Assembly (NCBI RefSeq): GCF_016595235.1
Contig: NZ_JAENHL010000008.1
Coordinates: forward strand, 1,882,624-1,946,623
Direction of reading: 5' to 3'
Origin: Taklimakanibacter albus
GTDB taxonomy: Bacteria > Pseudomonadota > Alphaproteobacteria > Rhizobiales > Aestuariivirgaceae
DNA: 64,000 nt
A program made the translations under genes and the position numbers. The notes beneath the pieces are model-generated. The model saw nothing but the letters and a program-made list of their open reading frames with translations. It did no database searches and had not been told where the DNA came from. This document shows, in pieces, positions 59,309-64,000 of the stretch; position 1 is the first letter of the stretch; each line of letters begins with the position of its first letter.

Positions 59309-59381
59309 CTAAGGAACCTCATCCGTCTCCGGTGGGTTGATGCTGACAGACCATTGCATTTGCCTGCGATAGGAGTCCGTC

Positions 59382-59717
59382 ATGCCACCCAAGAATGCCA
59401 CCATCGCCCGGATCTGGCGCGGCCGCACGCTCAGCGCCCGCGCCGATGAATATGCCGGTTATCTCTACGAAATCGGCATCAGGCCGCTCGAGGAGAAGGC
59501 GCTCGGCGTCGAGATGCTGCGCGAGGACCGGCCCGAAGAGAGCGAATTCGTCACCATTTCCTATTGGGAAAATGTCGAGGCCATGTCGCGCTTTGCAGGA
59601 TCAGACCCACGCCGCATCCATCACCTGCCGCGCGATGAGGAATTCCTGATCGAGCTTCCTCACAAGGTGCAGATCCTTACCATCGTCGCCAGCCACAGGG
59701 CGCCGACGGAGGGTTGA
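59382..59717 (+). CDS. Antibiotic biosynthesis monooxygenase (ABM) domain protein
   Basis: 111-residue single-domain protein of the dimeric ferredoxin-like ABM type: strand TIARIWRGRT, helix ADEYAGYLYEIG, LREDRPEESEFVTISYWEN, ending in VQILTIVASH. Members are small monooxygenases or stress proteins; no substrate is implied. RBS AGGAG is 7 bases upstream of the ATG. The ABC exporter follows 80 bases later. Confidence 0.75.
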   Translation: MPPKNATIARIWRGRTLSARADEYAGYLYEIGIRPLEEKALGVEMLREDRPEESEFVTISYWENVEAMSRFAGSDPRRIHHLPRDEEFLIELPHKVQILTIVASHRAPTEG

Positions 59718-59797
59718 AAGGAACATTCGCCAAACGATGCCGAACCGTATAAAAGGGCCCGGCATTTCCAGGGCACCGACATATCCGATTTCCAGCC

Positions 59798-60724
59798 ATG
59801 ACCGCGATCGTCTCCATTTCCGACGTCTCGAAGACCTATGCCTCGGGCTTCACGGCGCTGAAGAACATCTCGCTCGACATCCATAAGGGCGAGATCTTCG
59901 CGCTGCTCGGGCCCAATGGCGCCGGCAAGACCACGCTCATCAACATCATCTGCGGCATCGTGCGCGCCTCGACCGGTCATATCTCGGCCGACGGGCACGA
60001 TATCATCGACGACTACCGCAAGGCGCGCTTCAAGATCGGCCTGGTGCCGCAGGAGCTGACGACGGATGCGTTCGAGACGGTGTGGGCGACGGTCACCTTG
60101 AGCCGCGGCCTGTTCGGGCGCGGGCAAAATCCGGCCCATATCGAGAAGATCCTGAAGGACCTGTCGCTGTGGGAGAAGAAAGACAGCAAGATCATGACGC
60201 TGTCGGGCGGCATGAAGCGCCGCGTGATGATCGCCAAGGCGCTGAGCCATGAGCCGACGATCCTGTTCCTCGACGAACCTTCGGCCGGCGTCGATGTCGA
60301 GCTCCGCCGCGACATGTGGGAAATGGTGCGCTCGCTGCGCGCCAACGGCGTCACCATCATCCTCACCACCCATTATATCGAAGAGGCCGAGGAGATGGCC
60401 GACCGGGTCGGCGTCATCAACAAGGGCGAGATCATCCTGGTCGAGGAAAAGCAGGCGCTGATGCGCAAGCTCGGCAAGAAGGAGATCACCCTCGAGCTCG
60501 CTCAGCCGATCAGCGCCATTCCCGACAGCCTCGCCCATCACAAGCTCGAGCTCTCGGGCAACGGCCATGAGCTGACCTACAGCTACGATACGCAGGGCGA
60601 GCGCACCGGCATCACCACCTTGCTGCAGGATCTGGCGCAGACCGGCATCCGGTTCAGGGATCTCAACACCAAGCAGAGCTCACTCGAAGACATCTTCGTC
60701 GATCTGGTGAGAGAGCGGTCATGA
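59798..60724 (+). CDS. ABC-2 type exporter ATP-binding protein
   Basis: 308-residue ATPase of the drug/polysaccharide exporter class (DrrA/NodI-like). Walker [19 protein letters not shown], signature [15 protein letters not shown], Walker [14 protein letters not shown] and H-loop [11 protein letters not shown] are intact. The C-terminal 90 residues form the usual small regulatory domain. The stop overlaps the permease ATG (ATGA). The cargo is unknown. Confidence 0.93.
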   Translation: MTAIVSISDVSKTYASGFTALKNISLDIHKGEIFALLGPNGAGKTTLINIICGIVRASTGHISADGHDIIDDYRKARFKIGLVPQELTTDAFETVWATVTLSRGLFGRGQNPAHIEKILKDLSLWEKKDSKIMTLSGGMKRRVMIAKALSHEPTILFLDEPSAGVDVELRRDMWEMVRSLRANGVTIILTTHYIEEAEEMADRVGVINKGEIILVEEKQALMRKLGKKEITLELAQPISAIPDSLAHHKLELSGNGHELTYSYDTQGERTGITTLLQDLAQTGIRFRDLNTKQSSLEDIFVDLVRERS

Positions 60725-61482
60725 ATATTCACGCCATCCGCGCCATCTATAAATTCGAGATGGCCCGCACCTTCCGCACGATCCTGCAGAGCGTCGTGTC
60801 GCCGGTCGTGTCGACCTCGCTCTATTTCGTCGTCTTCGGCGGCGCCATCGGCTCGCGCATCGCCGAGATCGACGGCGTCACCTATGGCGCCTATATCGTG
60901 CCGGGTCTCATCATGCTGTCGCTCCTCACGCAGAGCATCATGAATGCCTCCTTCGGCATCTATTTCCCGAAATTCATCGGCACCATCTATGAAATCCTGT
61001 CGGCGCCGATCTCGTCGCTCGAGATCGTCATCGGCTATGTGGGTGCTGCGGCGACCAAGTCGATCATGCTGGGGCTCATCACGCTCGGCACCGCGGCCTT
61101 GTTCGTGCCGCTCCATATCGAGCATCCGCTATGGATGCTGGGTTTCCTGGCGCTCACCGCCGTGACCTTCAGCCTGTTCGGCTTCATCATCGGCATCTGG
61201 GCCAAAAGCTTCGAGCAGCTGCAGGTCATCCCGATGCTCATCGTGACGCCGCTCGCCTTTCTGGGCGGCAGCTTCTATTCGATCGACATGCTGCCGCCTT
61301 TGTGGCGGACGATCTCACTCGCCAATCCGGTGGTCTATCTGGTGAGCGGCTTCCGCTGGAGCTTCTTCGGCAAGTCCGATGTCGCGATCGAGATCAGCCT
61401 CGCCATCACCCTCCTGTTTCTCGTCGCCTGCCTCGGCATCGTCGCCTGGATCTTCAAGACCGGCTACCGGCTGAAGAACTAG
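60721..61482 (+). CDS. ABC-2 type exporter permease
   Basis: 253-residue inner-membrane protein with six hydrophobic segments and the ABC-2 motif near the end ([20 protein letters not shown] then [14 protein letters not shown]). Partner of the preceding ATPase. Its stop overlaps the end of the opposite-strand regulator gene by 4 bases. Confidence 0.92.
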   Translation: MNIHAIRAIYKFEMARTFRTILQSVVSPVVSTSLYFVVFGGAIGSRIAEIDGVTYGAYIVPGLIMLSLLTQSIMNASFGIYFPKFIGTIYEILSAPISSLEIVIGYVGAAATKSIMLGLITLGTAALFVPLHIEHPLWMLGFLALTAVTFSLFGFIIGIWAKSFEQLQVIPMLIVTPLAFLGGSFYSIDMLPPLWRTISLANPVVYLVSGFRWSFFGKSDVAIEISLAITLLFLVACLGIVAWIFKTGYRLKN

Positions 61483-63002
61483 GTCATGCGAGCATTGACG
61501 CTCTTTAAGATCGCGCCATAACGGTTGCAGACTGCCGGGTCCTCAAAGTAGCCGACTTCATTATCCGCGATCTCGTCGATGCCCAGTTCAGGCCAGATCG
61601 CCTTGAGCTTTGCCAGGGTGTCCTGCGCCTGTTTGATTTCGCCCAATTCGAAATGGCAGATGGTGAGATAAGCGAGCGACCACGATGTCATCGTTTCCAT
61701 TTTCGCATAGCAGGCCGTTGCCTCGCGATATCGCCCGGCCGTCGTCAATATGAGGCCGCGAAAGTCTTCGTACCAGCCCAAGGCGAACGGGTCACGGCGC
61801 TGGGCTTCGTGTATTTCACGAAGCCCCTCCTCCGGCCGGCTCGTGTAATTGAGCAGGAGAGCGCGGATGCTCAGAATGAACGGGTCGTTCGGGTTCAGGG
61901 CAACCGCGCGGTCAAGACTGATTTCCGCCTGCTTGAATCGATGCAAGTACAAGAGGGCAAAGCCGGCGGCCAGATGCCCATAGGCTTCGTCGGGGTCAAG
62001 CTGCAACGCGGTCTTTGCCATCTCCAATCCGGCATGCAGATAATCATGATCGGAGTTGGTCCAGTAGAACTTGATGGACTCGACAAAGCCGAGCATGGCG
62101 TGGGCGGCCGCAAACCGCGGATCGAGCCTTACCGCCTGGCGCAGAAAGGGCTCCGCTTCGCGCACCGTGTCATAGGTGGCCGCCAGTTGCAGTGCCCGCA
62201 GGTAAAAGTCATAGGCCGACATGTTGTCGGTCGGCCGGGCCCTGGTGTAGGACGCAATCGCGGTTCTGGCCTGGCGGGCCAAACGGGCGGCGATCATCTG
62301 GGTGATTTCGTCCTGGATGGCGAAAATATCGGTGAGCTCGCGATCATAGTGCTCGCCCCAGACATGGGCCGTTGAGGCGGCGTCGATCAGTTGCACGGTG
62401 ACCCGGACACGGTTGCCGATCTTGCGCACGCTGCCTTCGACGACATATTGAACGCCGAGCCTCTTCGCCACCTCGGCCACATCATTCGCCTTGCCGCGGA
62501 ACTGGAAGGACGAGTTCCGCGCAATGACCAGAAATTCCTTGAACCTGCCGAGTTCGGCGATGATGTCTTCGGTGATCCCATCGCTGAAATAGCCCTGCTC
62601 CGGGTCGCCGCTCATATTGTCGAACGGCAGGACAGCTATGGATGGTTTGTGCGATTTCTCAGCTGCCGTCTGGCTCGCCGGTTCGCCCGCGCCATTTGAT
62701 GCCTGCGCCAAGGCTGGCCTCGGGCCGGCATATTTGTAGCCGCGGCCATGCACCGTCATGATCATGCCGGGGTCAAGCGTCTTACGCAGCGCCGATATAT
62801 GCACCTGCAGCGTGTTCTCCTCCACCACCACGCCAGGCCAGACCGCATCGAAGAGCTCGGACTTGCCGATCACCTCGTCCGGCCTCCCCAGCAGCATGGC
62901 CAGGATGTCGAAGGATCGCGCCGAAAGCTCCACCGGCCCCTCAGGCCCCAACAGCAGCCGTTCAGCGCGCTTCAGGCGATAGCTCCCAAACTGCAAGTCC
63001 AT
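61479..63002 (-). CDS. Winged-helix regulator with TolB-like and TPR domains
   Basis: 507 residues. Residues 1-95 are an OmpR/CadC-type winged helix ([46 protein letters not shown]). Residues about 115-260 have the TolB-like N-terminal fold seen in adenylate-cyclase-linked regulators ([40 protein letters not shown]). TPR-like helices follow to about 480 ([39 protein letters not shown]). No membrane segment and no receiver domain, so the signal is probably a protein or cytoplasmic ligand. Convergent with the exporter genes. Confidence 0.88.
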   Translation of the reverse strand: MDLQFGSYRLKRAERLLLGPEGPVELSARSFDILAMLLGRPDEVIGKSELFDAVWPGVVVEENTLQVHISALRKTLDPGMIMTVHGRGYKYAGPRPALAQASNGAGEPASQTAAEKSHKPSIAVLPFDNMSGDPEQGYFSDGITEDIIAELGRFKEFLVIARNSSFQFRGKANDVAEVAKRLGVQYVVEGSVRKIGNRVRVTVQLIDAASTAHVWGEHYDRELTDIFAIQDEITQMIAARLARQARTAIASYTRARPTDNMSAYDFYLRALQLAATYDTVREAEPFLRQAVRLDPRFAAAHAMLGFVESIKFYWTNSDHDYLHAGLEMAKTALQLDPDEAYGHLAAGFALLYLHRFKQAEISLDRAVALNPNDPFILSIRALLLNYTSRPEEGLREIHEAQRRDPFALGWYEDFRGLILTTAGRYREATACYAKMETMTSWSLAYLTICHFELGEIKQAQDTLAKLKAIWPELGIDEIADNEVGYFEDPAVCNRYGAILKSVNARMT

Positions 63003-63143
63003 TTGCCGCGAACCCGTTCCTTGAGCCGAGGATAACCCAAGTCGGCCCTCATAGCGAACTTCAGGGCCTTTCAGGACTCTTCAGGCCCAAGCCAAGGACC
63101 TGAGTGGGAGGCGGCGTCATTCTACTGGCTACAAGAGGATGCC

Positions 63144-63356
63144 ATGACCGACATCATTCCCACTGCCCCAATCTCCATCCGCCGCTCCAGCCTGCCACGC
63201 TTGAGCTTGCCGAAAATCGATATGGGAGCATCACTTTACGCAATCGCCAGGCTTTGGAGTAACGCCCTCCATCTGGCTTATGTGGCTCCCTATACCAACC
63301 GCCGGCCGCCGGTCATTCCGGACAAGGATATCGAAGGCCGCAATCCAGATTGGTGA
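63144..63356 (+). CDS. Small protein of unknown function
   Basis: 70 residues. A convincing site AAGAGGA lies 5 bases before the ATG, in a 141-base region divergent from the winged-helix regulator. The N-terminal part is basic and proline-rich (SIRRSSLPRLSLPK), the middle is amphipathic (YAIARLWSNALHLAYV) and the end reads PPVIPDKDIEGRNPDW. Size, basic start and a LW/LY helix recall small DUF1127-type proteins, but the arginine-rich DUF1127 motif is not there. It could be a real short protein or a chance frame. Confidence 0.45.
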   Translation: MTDIIPTAPISIRRSSLPRLSLPKIDMGASLYAIARLWSNALHLAYVAPYTNRRPPVIPDKDIEGRNPDW

Positions 63357-63382
63357 GCTGCTCGAGACGTCCGCCGGATTGT

Positions 63383-64000
63383 TCAGAGCCACGATTTGCC
63401 TGCCCCAAGAGGGGCAATGCCGAGATGGGCGGCTATGGTCTGGCCGATATCGGCGAAGCCGTCGCGCCGGCCGAAGCTCGCGGGCGCGGCACCGGGAGAG
63501 AAGGTGAGGATCGGCACACATTCACGCGTGTGATCGCTGCCGCGCCAGGTCGGGTCGCAGCCGTGATCGGCGGTGATGACCAGGAGATCGCCCGACTTCA
63601 GGAGTGCGAGTGCCTCAGGCAATAACGCGTCGAAGGCTTCCAGCGCCGCGCCATAACCCCTGGGGTCGCGGCGGTGGCCGTAGAGCATGTCGAAATCGAC
63701 GAAATTGGTGATGAGCAGGCCACCTTCGGCCAGTCCCGGCAGGGCGGCGAGCGACGCCTCGAACAGCGCCTCATTGCCGACCGCCTTGATCTCGCGTCCG
63801 GTTCCGGAATGGGCATAGATGTCGCCGATCTTGCCGATCGAGATCACCTCGCGGCCGACCTCGGTCAGACGGTCGAGCAAAGTCGGCGCCGGCGGTGAAA
63901 TCGAATAATCCTTGCGGTTGCCGGTGCGAGTAAAATCGCCCGCATCAGCGCCGACAAAAGGTCTCGCGATGACACGGCCGACATTGAGATCGTAAGACAG
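63383..64000 (-). CDS. deoB: Phosphopentomutase, C-terminal part (5' end outside window)
   Basis: Interconverts (deoxy)ribose 1- and 5-phosphate. The frame is open to the right edge; about 205 C-terminal residues are present of roughly 400. [45 protein letters not shown] and [20 protein letters not shown] are DeoB metal- and substrate-site motifs. In Mn-binding DeoB the ADHGCDPT Asp/His ligands and the following His are kept here. It supplies the substrate of DeoC (51081-52073). Confidence 0.95.
   Translation of the reverse strand: MSYDLNVGRVIARPFVGADAGDFTRTGNRKDYSISPPAPTLLDRLTEVGREVISIGKIGDIYAHSGTGREIKAVGNEALFEASLAALPGLAEGGLLITNFVDFDMLYGHRRDPRGYGAALEAFDALLPEALALLKSGDLLVITADHGCDPTWRGSDHTRECVPILTFSPGAAPASFGRRDGFADIGQTIAAHLGIAPLGAGKSWL

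Overview
The window looks like the chromosome of a GC-rich alphaproteobacterium of the order Hyphomicrobiales (rhizobia and relatives). The order ihfB, lapA-like, trpF-trpB-trpA-accD-folC, trxA, addA-addB, murU-like, tsaE/amgK fusion, divL, ahcY, ptsH, EIIA, hprK, chvG, chvI, pckA is, as I recall it, the conserved backbone of that order. Gene content agrees: an AccD without zinc-ribbon cysteines, a short HPrK, ChvG/ChvI beside pckA, and a DivL-type kinase with tyrosine at the phospho-acceptor position. I cannot name the genus. I saw no rRNA, tRNA, CRISPR array, transposase or prophage.

Layout. 1-8640: end of ihfB, a LapA-like membrane protein, an ornithine cyclodeaminase-family enzyme, a secreted two-repeat protein of unknown function, pyrF, then trpF-trpB-trpA-accD-folC. 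8640-10950: an accessory insert (TacA/TacT-type toxin-antitoxin, exported alpha/beta hydrolase, tandem palindromes and short repeats). 10951-25474 (minus strand): trxA, addA, addB, murU-like, tsaE/amgK, divL, ahcY, ptsH, EIIA and hprK. 25467-33483: chvG/chvI, a HugZ-type protein, pckA, a MarR regulator with a cysteine-rich tail, and a class A penicillin-binding protein.

33515-38843 is an accessory metabolic cluster: SnoaL-like protein, XRE regulator with a C-terminal sensor-like half, aminomethyltransferase-like enzyme, ornithine cyclodeaminase-like enzyme and an exported family 5 solute-binding protein without permease genes. Two intergenic regions of this cluster share a pair of motifs, so they may be co-regulated. 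38863-45368: a META-type protein, a TIM-barrel isomerase, a small secreted protein, and a complete ugpB-ugpA-ugpE-ugpC importer behind a candidate PHO box and two large hairpins. 45350-48632: a YgjP-like peptidase, PHB depolymerase, SCO1 protein and RbsD/FucU protein.

48699-56732 is a minus-strand catabolic run: zwf-pgl-edd-eda (Entner-Doudoroff pathway), then deoC and a tandem-domain aldehyde dehydrogenase. deoB at the right edge is the step before DeoC. 56846-63356: hrpB, an ABM-domain protein, an ABC-2 exporter pair, a winged-helix/TPR regulator and a small unknown protein.

Most of the window is ordinary core genome. The strongest leads for something undescribed are the 33515-38843 cluster with its shared promoter motifs, and a set of seven intergenic palindromes, most with the same bulged hairpin design. 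Starts were set by eye from ribosome-binding sites, overlaps and family N-termini; no search or alignment was run.
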